The notes beneath the pieces were generated by a model. The model saw only the letters and a program-made list of their open reading frames with translations, searched no databases and was not told the DNA's origin. A program made the position numbers and the translations under genes. A stretch of DNA of 64,000 nt from Parafrankia elaeagni (GTDB lineage: Bacteria > Actinomycetota > Actinomycetes > Frankiales > Frankiaceae), in the NCBI RefSeq assembly GCF_000374165.1, contig NZ_KB893683.1, positions 1 to 64,000 of the forward strand. Direction: 5' to 3'. Below are positions 46,240 through 54,644 of this stretch, one piece after another (within the stretch, counting starts at the first letter, position 1; every line of letters starts with the position of its first letter).

Positions 46240-49026
46240 GTGACAACGACGTCGCAGGGACGGGAGTCGGCATCCCCGGTCCGCGGTGAAGCCGCGTCCG
46301 GCCGTGTCGGCCGGCAGCAGGACCCACGGGACCCCGGCACAGGTCGGGGGCAGGCAGGAACGGGTGGGTCGCCCGGAGGCATCGCCTACGCCGACGAGCC
46401 CGGCCGAGCCGGCAACGGCAGTGGCACGGACGCCGGTGCAGGCGCGGGCTCGGACTCCGCCCCGGGCAGCCGCGCCGGCGCTGGCAGCGGTACGGACAGT
46501 GGCACGGGCACTCCTGCCGGCAGCGGTCCCCGCGCGGGGAGAGCCTCCGGCGCCGGGCGGCGACGCGCCGGTGCCGGGGCCGGCAGGAGTGCCCCGGTGG
46601 CGGGTCTGCGCCCAGGGGGCAGGTTCGCCGTGCGTCCGCCGAGCCGTCGGTTCGCGGAATCAGGGCCGGCGCGGGCCGGCTCCCCCGAGGACCTGCCGTT
46701 CGGGCCGCTGACGGGCGGGATCCGCCGCCCCGTCGACCGCCGCCGCCAGCTCACCCGCATCGGGCTCGTCGTGAGCGCGATGGGTGTCGTCGTCGGCCTG
46801 CTCGCGCTGCCGTTCTGGGCCGCCGCCGGTCTGTTCGCGAAGGCGTCAGCCGACCACTTCCTGGAACTGCCCTCCAACCTCGTCACCCCGCCGCTGCCGC
46901 AGAGCTCCCGGATCCTGGCGTCGGACGGGTCCCTCATCGCGACGCTGCGGGGCGCCGAGAACCGGCAGGTCGTCACGGGCGACCAGATCCCGCAGATCAT
47001 GCGCGAGGCGATCGTCTCGATCGAGGACGCCCGGTTCTACCAGCACAACGGGGTCGACCCGCAGGGCGTCCTGCGCGCCGCCGCCCGTAACAGCGAGGCC
47101 GGCACGACCACCCAGGGCGGTTCGACGCTCACCCAGCAGTACGTCAAGAACGTGCTGCTGCAGGATGCCGACACACCGGAGGCACAGGAGGCCGTCGCCG
47201 GTGACTCGCTGGACCGCAAGCTGCGCGAGCTGCGGTACGCCGTCGCGATCGAGCAGCGGTTCAGCAAGGACGAGATCCTCGAGCGGTACCTGAACATCGC
47301 CTACTTCGGTGACGGGGCGTACGGCGTGGGCACCGCCGCCGACCACTACTTCGGCGTCCCGATTTCGCAGGTCTCCCTGGAACAGGCGGCGCTGCTCGCC
47401 GGGCTGGTGCAGAGCCCGTCCCGCTACGACCCGGTGAACCACCCGGAGGCCGCGAGGGAGCGCCGCAACATGGTGCTCACCCGGATGGCGGACGAGAACT
47501 ACATCAGCCGCACGCAGGCGGACGCGGCCAGGCAGATGCCGATCGACGTCCGCCGCGACCAGCCCGAGGTCCAGGACTCCTGCGAGGATTCCGGGGCGCC
47601 GTTCTTCTGCGACTACGTCCGCGCCCAGCTGCGCGCCAGCCCGGCGCTCGGCGCGACGGCCCAGGAGCGGGACCGCCGCATCTACGAGGGCGGCCTCGTC
47701 ATCCAGACGACGCTGAACCCGCAGGTCCAGCAGGCCGCGCAGACCGCGGTCGACTCGACGATCCCGCGGGACAGCCGGGTGTCGGCGACCGAGGTGGTCA
47801 TCCAGCCCGGAACCGGCGCGATCCTCGGCATGGCCGTCAACCGCACCTACGGGACCGATGTCGCCGCCAACCAGACGGTGGTACCGCTGCCGACCCTGGA
47901 CAGCCCGCCCAACGGCCCCCCCTTCCAGCCTGGGTCGACGTTCAAGACGTTCACCCTGGCGGCGGCACTGGAGCAGGGCTACGGCGTGAGAACGGCCTAC
48001 TACTCGCCGGCCTGCTACGAGACCCCCGCCTTCCCACTGGACCGCGGCACCGGTGACTGCCCGAAGGGCTACCAGAACGCGGACCCCGCCGAGGTCGGGA
48101 TCTACGACATGGGCAGGGCGACCTGGGACTCGGTCAACACCTACTTCATCCAGCTGGAGGAGGAGATCGGGGTGCCGGCGGTCGTCGAGATGGCCACCCG
48201 GCTCGGGGTCTCCCCCGACCACCTCAAGGACATCCCGTCGACCAAGGGTGATGTGACCATCGGCGGCGAGTACGTGACCCCGATGGACATGGCCGTCTCC
48301 TACTCCACCCTGGCGTCCGGCGGCATCCGGTGTGACCCGCGGTTCGCGTCCTCGATCGTCGACTCGGCCGGCCAGGCACTCGACGTGGGAGTCACCCCGA
48401 AGTGCGAGCGGGTGCTGGCGCAGGGGGTCGCGGACACCGTGACGAGCATCCTGGCCGGGGTCCTCACCAACGGGACAGGCGGGAACGCCCGCTTCAACCA
48501 CCCGGCGGCGGGGAAGACGGGCACCAACGACGGGTTCTCCAGCGCCTGGTTCGTGGGCTACACCCCGCAGATCGCGGCCGCTGTCGCGGTCGGCGACCCG
48601 AACGGGGCGGAGACCAACCCGCTGCGCAACGTCTCCATCAACGGGCGGACCTGGCCGCATGTGTACGGCGGTGACCTGCCCGCACGCATCTTCGGGCAGT
48701 CGATGCGCGGGGCGCTGGCCGGCCAGCCCGTGCAGCCGCTGCCCGCCGCGGACCCGGCGACCGCGCGGGGCACGAAGGGCGGCCGGCTCATGAACACCCC
48801 GCCGCCGGCGCCGACCCCCACGCAGCCGAGCCTGGAGGACCTCGTTACGGGCCTCGGGCAGGGGGGCGGCCAGGGCGGCACCGGCCAGCTTCCCGGCCTG
48901 CCCCTGCCGGGCCAGCAGCAGCCCCAGAGCGGCGCCGCGACCGGGCAGGGCGGCCAGACGAGCCAGTCCGGACGTCCCACCCGGCCCGGTACGCAGTCGC
49001 AGGGCGGCGTCAGCCAGGGGCGGTAG
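46240..49026 (+). CDS. Class A penicillin-binding protein (transglycosylase/transpeptidase)
   Basis: A 928-residue protein. A long Gly/Ala/Arg-rich cytoplasmic N-terminus (about 165 residues) leads to one membrane helix (about 170-195). The GT51 transglycosylase domain has EDARFYQHNGVDPQG (about residue 262), GGSTLTQQYVKN and RKLRELRYAVAIEQRFSKDE. The transpeptidase domain has the SxxK motif in PGSTFKTF (about 566), SVNTYF (about 631) and KTGTND (about 757). The tail is Gly/Gln/Pro-rich. It polymerises and cross-links peptidoglycan. The GTG at 46240 follows GGGGGTG. Confidence 0.94.
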   Translation: MTTTSQGRESASPVRGEAASGRVGRQQDPRDPGTGRGQAGTGGSPGGIAYADEPGRAGNGSGTDAGAGAGSDSAPGSRAGAGSGTDSGTGTPAGSGPRAGRASGAGRRRAGAGAGRSAPVAGLRPGGRFAVRPPSRRFAESGPARAGSPEDLPFGPLTGGIRRPVDRRRQLTRIGLVVSAMGVVVGLLALPFWAAAGLFAKASADHFLELPSNLVTPPLPQSSRILASDGSLIATLRGAENRQVVTGDQIPQIMREAIVSIEDARFYQHNGVDPQGVLRAAARNSEAGTTTQGGSTLTQQYVKNVLLQDADTPEAQEAVAGDSLDRKLRELRYAVAIEQRFSKDEILERYLNIAYFGDGAYGVGTAADHYFGVPISQVSLEQAALLAGLVQSPSRYDPVNHPEAARERRNMVLTRMADENYISRTQADAARQMPIDVRRDQPEVQDSCEDSGAPFFCDYVRAQLRASPALGATAQERDRRIYEGGLVIQTTLNPQVQQAAQTAVDSTIPRDSRVSATEVVIQPGTGAILGMAVNRTYGTDVAANQTVVPLPTLDSPPNGPPFQPGSTFKTFTLAAALEQGYGVRTAYYSPACYETPAFPLDRGTGDCPKGYQNADPAEVGIYDMGRATWDSVNTYFIQLEEEIGVPAVVEMATRLGVSPDHLKDIPSTKGDVTIGGEYVTPMDMAVSYSTLASGGIRCDPRFASSIVDSAGQALDVGVTPKCERVLAQGVADTVTSILAGVLTNGTGGNARFNHPAAGKTGTNDGFSSAWFVGYTPQIAAAVAVGDPNGAETNPLRNVSINGRTWPHVYGGDLPARIFGQSMRGALAGQPVQPLPAADPATARGTKGGRLMNTPPPAPTPTQPSLEDLVTGLGQGGGQGGTGQLPGLPLPGQQQPQSGAATGQGGQTSQSGRPTRPGTQSQGGVSQGR

Positions 49027-49037
49027 CCACGGCAGAC

Positions 49038-49072
49038 CTGGGTGACCTCGCGAAAGGTGCGAGGTCACCCAG
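49038..49072 (+). terminator. Terminator after the PBP gene
   Basis: A 14-bp perfect stem (CTGGGTGACCTCGC and its complement) with a 7-base loop. The right arm sequence GGTGCGAGGTCACCC occurs a second time just downstream. Confidence 0.7.
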
Positions 49073-49157
49073 AGGTGCGAGGTCACCCGGCCGTTCCCCA
49101 GGCAGAGCAGGCAGCAGGCCGGAGTCCCCAGGACAGGCGCGTCGGCCGGTCACGGCG

Positions 49158-50309
49158 CTAGCGGGCGGAACCAAGCTGGCGAAGCTGTGGTGCGCTGCTC
49201 GGGTCGACCCCGAGGGCGAGCGCGACGTACACCCCGGCGAAGTCGATCAGACCGACCAGGGACGCCAGACGTTCCAGCGGGCCGGTCCCCGTCATCCGGA
49301 GCTCGGTCACGCCGACACCGTACTCGCCGGCGACGGCCACGGCCCGCTCCGCGGCCCGGCTGACCTCGGGATGCTCGCTGGTGTCATCCCGCAGCAGAAC
49401 CAGCCGCAGACGGGTGGTCTCCACATCGTCGGCCCGGTCGCGGAAGAAGTCATCGAGATCGCCGGCCGCCCCGCCCTCGGCACCAGCGCCGGCCCCGAAC
49501 GCCCCGCCGAGGAGCGCGGCCTGATCGTAGGCCGGGTAGGGCAGTGCTCCGGCCAGGGCCGGATACCAGGCATGCGCGGCGAGCACCGTTGCCGCGCGGG
49601 CCGCCGCGACCTCGGCCAGCCGGGTGGTCCCCCACCACATCGGCAGCGCCCCGGCCAGTTCCAGCGCGAGCGTCTTCGCCGGGTTGACGAACGACTCGCT
49701 GGACGGCCGGCACCGGATCGCCGTCTCCTCGAGGCGCACCGCGGCCGCCTCCACCGCCGGGCCGCCGTCGCGCAGCAGGCCGAGCGCGGCCGCGGCGGCG
49801 AGCAGCGGAACAGCCAGTGACCACAGGCCGGTATGCGCGGGTCGGGTCTCCGGAAGGGCCACGAACGGAGCACGGGACACACCGGCGAGATGCGCGAGCG
49901 GGGTGTCGGGCGGGCAGACCACGGCGAGGCGGCACCCTCGCCGGTAGGCCTCCTCGACAGCGGAGCAGGTCTCGCTCGACACCCCCGAGGCGGACACACC
50001 GAGGACGACATCGGCCACGCCGACCCAGCCCGGCAGCCCGTGCCGCCGATGGCTGATCACCGGAACCGGCGCCGCGGGGCCGACGACGGCCTCCAGCACG
50101 TCGGCGGCGAGCGCCGACGCACCGACACCCACCACGACGATCGCGCGGGGCCGGCCATCCGACCCCAGCGAGGCCACTCCGGCCTCCTGGGCGAGCCGCC
50201 AGCCCTCCCTCGCCTGCCGCGCCGCCGAGGCGGTGTGCGGCAGCAGGTTGAGCGTGTCGGCCTCGGTGAGCCGGTTCGAGTCGTCCAGCAGGGACTCGTC
50301 GACGTTCAC
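49158..50309 (-). CDS. SIS-domain bifunctional phosphoglucose/phosphomannose isomerase-like protein
   Basis: A 383-residue protein with two SIS-type halves: AIVVVGVGASALAADVLEAV opens the first, DVVLGVSASGVSSETCSAVE follows, and a C-terminal half ends ERLASLVGLIDFAGVYVALA. The layout matches the actinobacterial phosphomannose isomerase-type family (Rv3256c-like, from memory). Catalytic residues could not be assigned with confidence. It lies upstream of or with Trm112, manB and manA, so it probably acts on mannose or glucose phosphates. Confidence 0.8.
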   Translation of the reverse strand: MNVDESLLDDSNRLTEADTLNLLPHTASAARQAREGWRLAQEAGVASLGSDGRPRAIVVVGVGASALAADVLEAVVGPAAPVPVISHRRHGLPGWVGVADVVLGVSASGVSSETCSAVEEAYRRGCRLAVVCPPDTPLAHLAGVSRAPFVALPETRPAHTGLWSLAVPLLAAAAALGLLRDGGPAVEAAAVRLEETAIRCRPSSESFVNPAKTLALELAGALPMWWGTTRLAEVAAARAATVLAAHAWYPALAGALPYPAYDQAALLGGAFGAGAGAEGGAAGDLDDFFRDRADDVETTRLRLVLLRDDTSEHPEVSRAAERAVAVAGEYGVGVTELRMTGTGPLERLASLVGLIDFAGVYVALALGVDPSSAPQLRQLGSAR

Positions 50310-50376
50310 GCCGGCCGCACGGTGCCGAGCCGGGCCGGGGCCCTGGTCGTCTGCCGGGCTCCGGTGCGAACGCCGG

Positions 50377-50577
50377 TCAGGATGCCGAGCCGGCCGGCGC
50401 CGGGAACGGCTTCGCCTCGTCGAGGAGCATCACCGGAATGTCGTCACGGACCGGGAACGCCAGCCCGCACGACTCACAGACGAGGACCGGGGCTCCGCCC
50501 AGCGTCTCCTCGCGCAGCGGGGCGTGATCCGGGCACGGGCAGGCAAGGATCTCCAGCAACAGGGGATCGAGGCTCAT
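50377..50577 (-). CDS. Trm112-family small zinc protein
   Basis: A 66-residue protein: LDPLLLEILACPCPDHAPLR, then LVCESCGLAFPVRDDIPVML, the Trm112p pattern with a CxC and CxxC zinc site. In eukaryotes Trm112 activates methyltransferases; the bacterial role is largely unknown. The ATG overlaps the manB stop (ATGA), so translation is coupled. The upstream sequence GGGAGAC can serve as ribosome-binding site from within manB. Confidence 0.88.
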   Translation of the reverse strand: MSLDPLLLEILACPCPDHAPLREETLGGAPVLVCESCGLAFPVRDDIPVMLLDEAKPFPAPAGSAS

Positions 50578-51938
50578 CAGAAAGTCTCCCTTCCACCGCG
50601 GATGCTGACGAGGATCTCGTCGCGCAGCCGGCACATAGAGGCATCATCGCGCCCCTCGACGTTCAGGCGCAGGAGTGGCTCGGTGTTCGACGGCCGGAGG
50701 TTGAACCAGGAGCCGTCGGGCAGCGAGACGGTCAGGCCGTCGAGGTGATCGACGTCCGAGGCGCGGCCGGCGTAGGCCTTCGCCACCTTGCTCATCTCCA
50801 GCTCGGCGTCGGCCACCTCGGAGTTGATCTCACCGGAGGCCGCGTAGCGGGCGTAGCCGCCGAGAAGACCGGACAGCGGGCCCTGCTGACCCCCGAGCGC
50901 CGCCAGGACGTGCAGGGCGGCCAGCATGCCCGAATCCGCCCGCCAGAAGTCCCGGAAGTAGAAGTGACCCGAGTGCTCGCCACCGAAGACCGCGCCCGTT
51001 CGTGCCATCTCGGCCTTGATGAACGAGTGACCCACGCGGGTGCGCACCGGCACACCGCCACGCTCGGCCACCAGCTCCGGCACGGCCCGACTGACGATCA
51101 CGTTATGGATGATGGTCGCCCCCGGCTCCCGGCGGAGCTCACGCTCGGCGACCAGGGCGGTGATGACCGAGGGTGAGACGATCTCGCCGCGCTCGTCGAC
51201 GACGAAGCAGCGGTCGGCGTCGCCGTCGAACGCCAGCCCGATGTCCGCGCCCTCGGCGCGCACCGCGGCCTGCAGGTCGCGCAGGTTCGCCGGCTCGATC
51301 GGGTTGGCCTCGTGGTTGGGGAAGCTGCCGTCGAGCTCGAAGTACATCGGGATGATGGTGAGCGGAAGACTGTCGAGCACGGCCGGGACGGTGAGGCCCG
51401 CCATGCCGTTGCCGGCGTCCACGACCACCTTGAGCGGGCGGATGCCGGTGAGATCGACGAGAGAGCGGAGATGGCGTGCGTAGTCGTCGCGCAGGTCGCG
51501 CGTGGTGACCGTGCCCGGCCGGCCGGTGTACTCGGGGATGCCCGCCTCGATCAGCGCCCGGATCTCCGCCAGGCCGGTCTGCTGCCCGATCGGGGCGGCA
51601 CCCGCCCGGCACAGCTTCATGCCGTTGTACTTCGCCGGGTTGTGCGAGGCGGTGAACATGGCACCGGGCAGGTCGAGCGAGCCGGCCGCGAAGTACAGCA
51701 GGTCGGTCGACCCGAGACCGGCGGCGACGACATCCGCACCCTGGCTGGTGGCGCCTTCCGCGAAGGCGGCTGCCAGCGGCACCGAGGACTCGCGCATGTC
51801 GTGGGCGGTGACGATGCGGTCAACGCCGAGCAGCCGTACGAACGCGGCCCCCGTCGCCCGGGCCACCTCCGCGTCGAACTCGGACGGCACCACGCCTCGC
51901 ACGTCGTACGCCTTGAAGATCCGTGAGAGGTCGCGCAC
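50577..51938 (-). CDS. manB: Phosphomannomutase/phosphoglucomutase
   Basis: A 453-residue alpha-D-phosphohexomutase. It has IFKAYDVRGVVPSEFD at the start, phospho-serine S98 in FTASHNPAKYNG, the Mg-binding loop FDGDADR (D238, D240, D242), the sugar-binding GGEHSGHFYF and the phosphate-binding LRPSNTEPLLRLNVE. It converts mannose-6-phosphate to mannose-1-phosphate for GDP-mannose and cell-envelope glycans. The GTG at 51938 was chosen because homologues start at RDLS..FKAYDVRG; upstream frame is Arg/Pro-rich. Confidence 0.95.
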   Translation of the reverse strand: MRDLSRIFKAYDVRGVVPSEFDAEVARATGAAFVRLLGVDRIVTAHDMRESSVPLAAAFAEGATSQGADVVAAGLGSTDLLYFAAGSLDLPGAMFTASHNPAKYNGMKLCRAGAAPIGQQTGLAEIRALIEAGIPEYTGRPGTVTTRDLRDDYARHLRSLVDLTGIRPLKVVVDAGNGMAGLTVPAVLDSLPLTIIPMYFELDGSFPNHEANPIEPANLRDLQAAVRAEGADIGLAFDGDADRCFVVDERGEIVSPSVITALVAERELRREPGATIIHNVIVSRAVPELVAERGGVPVRTRVGHSFIKAEMARTGAVFGGEHSGHFYFRDFWRADSGMLAALHVLAALGGQQGPLSGLLGGYARYAASGEINSEVADAELEMSKVAKAYAGRASDVDHLDGLTVSLPDGSWFNLRPSNTEPLLRLNVEGRDDASMCRLRDEILVSIRGGRETF

Positions 51939-52047
51939 CCCGTAACCACCCTTTCCTGACCCGGCGTCGATCGACCGGGTTGACCTTATCCGCACCCGCC
52001 GACAACAACACCAGCGCCTTGCCGGGGGGCGGATCGGCGTGCGCCGG

Positions 52048-52470
52048 TCAGGACGGGCTCGGGACGGCGCGCAGGTGCCCGCGCCGGCCGCCGGGCGGAC
52101 CCGGCGGCATGGACCCACTGGGCCCGGTGGCCCCTCCGGAGCCGTTGGGCCCGCTGGGGCCACCCGGAGCACCCGGGCCGCCGGGCGGCTCGGGACGGCG
52201 GGGTGTGGAGTCGCGCACCGCGTCGGCGAGCGCCTCGATGTCGTCGGAGGTCTGCTCCTGCCCCGACGGTTGCTCGGCCTCGATCCGGACCACCGCCCAC
52301 CCCAGCGGCACGGTCAGCCGGTCGGCATGAACCCCACACAGGTCGTAGGAGTGCGGCTCGACGAACGGCGACAGCGGACCGAGTACGGCGGTGGACTCCG
52401 CGTAGGCGTAGGTGAGCGTGGCGATCGCGGCCGCGGAACAGGCCGAGCGGGAGCAGCGCCGAGGCTTCAC
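52048..52470 (-). CDS. DUF3499 family protein
   Basis: A 140-residue protein: VKPRRCSRSACSAAAIATLT, AYAESTAVLGPLSPFVEPHS and YDLCGVHADRLTVPLGWAVV, with four Cys/His ligands that suggest a zinc ribbon. This actinobacterial family (Rv3258c/Rv3259 region) has unknown function and is always near manB and whiB genes as I recall. The C-terminus (about 95-140) is Gly/Pro-rich. The GTG at 52470 gives the family start. Confidence 0.82.
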   Translation of the reverse strand: MKPRRCSRSACSAAAIATLTYAYAESTAVLGPLSPFVEPHSYDLCGVHADRLTVPLGWAVVRIEAEQPSGQEQTSDDIEALADAVRDSTPRRPEPPGGPGAPGGPSGPNGSGGATGPSGSMPPGPPGGRRGHLRAVPSPS

Positions 52471-52740
52471 GTTCCGGACGGTAGACCCCGGAACGGGCGA
52501 CGGCCACCACCGCCCGTCGTGTCGCGCACCGGCAGAGGTCACTGTGACGCAGCGCTTATCACTCGGTTGCTCCACGCACACAATTACACCAGAACGGCGC
52601 ACACACTTCGACCGAAACCGCCTTCTGACGTCGTGTCGCTCCTGGTCGGGTACCCCTACGTGGGGGGTACCGGGCCGGTGGGGCCCCATCGCGCCGCCGC
52701 CGCTGTGATCGTCCGCCGGAAACGGCGTTACTCTGTCACG

Positions 52741-53226
52741 ATGGCCGAACCCGCCAGGACGCCCGAAGTGCGTTTCCCCACGGCCACGCGCCCCATCCCA
52801 CCCCGCCGGCGACGGGACCGCCGCGGACGTGGCATGCGTGGCACGCTCCTACCCCCCGACGTGCCCGCCTACGCCACCCGCGGTGAGCGCTTCGACGACC
52901 TTGTCCTGGACGCGGTCGAGCACCTGGACCACAGATGGTCCGCCGAGCTGGCCGACGTCGAGTTCGCCGTCGAGGACGTCCCGCCGGTCAGTCCGACCGA
53001 TGACGGCGTTCCACTGGCCTCCTACCAGCCGGCGTCCGGACGGGGCCGCTCCGCGACCCCGCAGCGCATCGTCGTCTACCGGCGTCCGCTGGAGGCCCGC
53101 GCCGTCATGCCCGAGGACCTCGCCGAGCTCGTCCTCGACGCGATCATCCATCAGGTGGCTGAGATGATGGACGTCGACCCTGCCGTGATCGACCCCGAAG
53201 GCCATGGCTGGGGCGACGAGGAGTAG
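52741..53226 (+). CDS. Zincin-like metallopeptidase family protein, likely inactive
   Basis: A 161-residue protein: RDRRGRGMRGTLLPPDVPAY, GERFDDLVLDAVEHLDHRW, ADVEFAVEDVPPV, RIVVYRRPLEARAV and LVLDAIIHQVAEMMDVDPAV. This is the MMP/DUF1025 zincin-like family (PF06262). The active-site helix normally HExxH reads HQVAE here, so the catalytic Glu and second His are absent, as seems usual in the actinobacterial branch. It may be a structural or regulatory protein. The ATG was chosen at the conserved start; the promoter region is shared with the divergent DUF3499 gene. Confidence 0.8.
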   Translation: MAEPARTPEVRFPTATRPIPPRRRRDRRGRGMRGTLLPPDVPAYATRGERFDDLVLDAVEHLDHRWSAELADVEFAVEDVPPVSPTDDGVPLASYQPASGRGRSATPQRIVVYRRPLEARAVMPEDLAELVLDAIIHQVAEMMDVDPAVIDPEGHGWGDEE

Positions 53227-53296
53227 ACCGTCGCGACATCCGCCCGACGCCGAACCAGAGCCGCTCACGACCGCCGAGGCGGGGACGGAGACACCT

Positions 53297-54643
53297 GTGA
53301 CCATCGGGGAGAGCGCGCCGACCAGCACCGCGGGCACCGACAGCACCCAGGCCCGCGGCCGGCTCACCAGCACGGTCGGCGCAGGCACCACCAGCACGAC
53401 GGGCGCCGGCCCGCGGCCGCACCGGGCCTCGGTCCGCGTCCTGGAGCTGCACGGTCAGTCCCAGCGCTACGCCTGGGGCTCCTCCACCGCGATCCCCGAG
53501 CTGCTGGGCGTTCCCGCTGACGGGGAGCCCGTCGCCGAGCTGTGGCTCGGCACCCATCCGCAGGCTCCGGCCGAGGTGGTCGGGGCGTCCGGGCCGGGTG
53601 ATGCCACGCCGGAGCAGACGGCCGGGCGCGGCGCCCGCCGGGCGGCGGCCGACCTGGTCGGCGAGCTGCCCTTCCTGCTGAAGGTGCTCGCCGCCGACAA
53701 GGCCCTGTCGCTGCAGGTCCATCCCGACCTCGCCCAGGCCCGCGCCGGGTTCGACGCCGAGCAGGCCGCCGGGATCAGCATGGGTGACCCGCGGCGTCGC
53801 TACCGCGACCGCAACCACAAGCCCGAGCTGATCGTGGCGCTGACGCCGTTCCGGGCCCTCGCCGGCATCCGCGCACCTGCCGCGACACTCGCGGTCGCGC
53901 GCGGGCTGGGCCATCCGGGGCTGATGGCGGCGTTCGCGCCACTGGCGACCGACCCGTCCGGTGGGGCCACCCAGGTGCTGCGCAGCCTGCTCACCCTCCC
54001 GCCCCAGGCGGGGGTCGACCTCGCCGCCGGTGTGGTGAGTGCCGCCGAGCGGGTCGGCCCCGGCGCCTCCGAGGAACTGCGCCGCGCCGCCGACCTGGTC
54101 CGGCTGCTCGCCGCGACCCATCCCGGTGACGTCGGTATCGCCGCGGCGCTGCTGCTCAACGACGTGACGCTGCAGCCGGGCGAGGGGCTGTTCCAGCCGG
54201 CGCGGCTGCTGCACGCCTACGTCCAGGGCGTCGGGATCGAGATCATGGCGACCTCGGACAACGTGCTCCGGGGTGGGCTGACCCCCAAGTACATCGATGT
54301 CGACGAACTGCTGCGGATCCTCGATCCGAGGCCCACCGGCGCACCGGTCCTGCGGCCTCGGACCCTGACGACCGGTCCGGGAGGTCAGCTGCGGACCTGG
54401 CAGGCGCCGGTGAAGGACTTCGTCCTGCGGGAGGCGGTCTGCACGGGCGGTCCGGTGACCGTTCCCGACCCGTCCATCCTGCTGGCGATGGAGGGGCAGG
54501 TCGAGATCACCGGAACGGACCGGTCGGGGCTGCCACTCGAACCGCTCACGCTGAACCGTGGCTGCTCGGCACTGGTGACCGGGCCGGCCACGCTGCAGCT
54601 CACCGGCACGGGCCGGGTCTTCGCAGCGGGCGCCCGCGTCTGA
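53297..54643 (+). CDS. manA: Mannose-6-phosphate isomerase, class I
   Basis: A 448-residue protein. The type I PMI core has QRYAWGSSTAIPELLG, LGTHPQAPAEV, FLLKVLAADKALSLQVHPD (zinc and active-site residues), NHKPELIVALTPFRALAG and IEIMATSDNVLRGGLTPKYI. It interconverts fructose-6-phosphate and mannose-6-phosphate, feeding the manB product line. The GTG at 53297 follows GGAG at 6 bases; an ATG at 53204, overlapping the previous gene, would add 31 residues of low complexity. It is convergent with DUF5719, with only one base between the stops. Confidence 0.92.
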   Translation: MTIGESAPTSTAGTDSTQARGRLTSTVGAGTTSTTGAGPRPHRASVRVLELHGQSQRYAWGSSTAIPELLGVPADGEPVAELWLGTHPQAPAEVVGASGPGDATPEQTAGRGARRAAADLVGELPFLLKVLAADKALSLQVHPDLAQARAGFDAEQAAGISMGDPRRRYRDRNHKPELIVALTPFRALAGIRAPAATLAVARGLGHPGLMAAFAPLATDPSGGATQVLRSLLTLPPQAGVDLAAGVVSAAERVGPGASEELRRAADLVRLLAATHPGDVGIAAALLLNDVTLQPGEGLFQPARLLHAYVQGVGIEIMATSDNVLRGGLTPKYIDVDELLRILDPRPTGAPVLRPRTLTTGPGGQLRTWQAPVKDFVLREAVCTGGPVTVPDPSILLAMEGQVEITGTDRSGLPLEPLTLNRGCSALVTGPATLQLTGTGRVFAAGARV

Positions 54644-54644
54644 C

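Noticed and set aside
46846..49086. A 746-codon open frame on the minus strand opposite the penicillin-binding protein gene
   Set aside because: Shadow of a clear PBP gene; composition is Arg/Gly/Val-rich without motifs.
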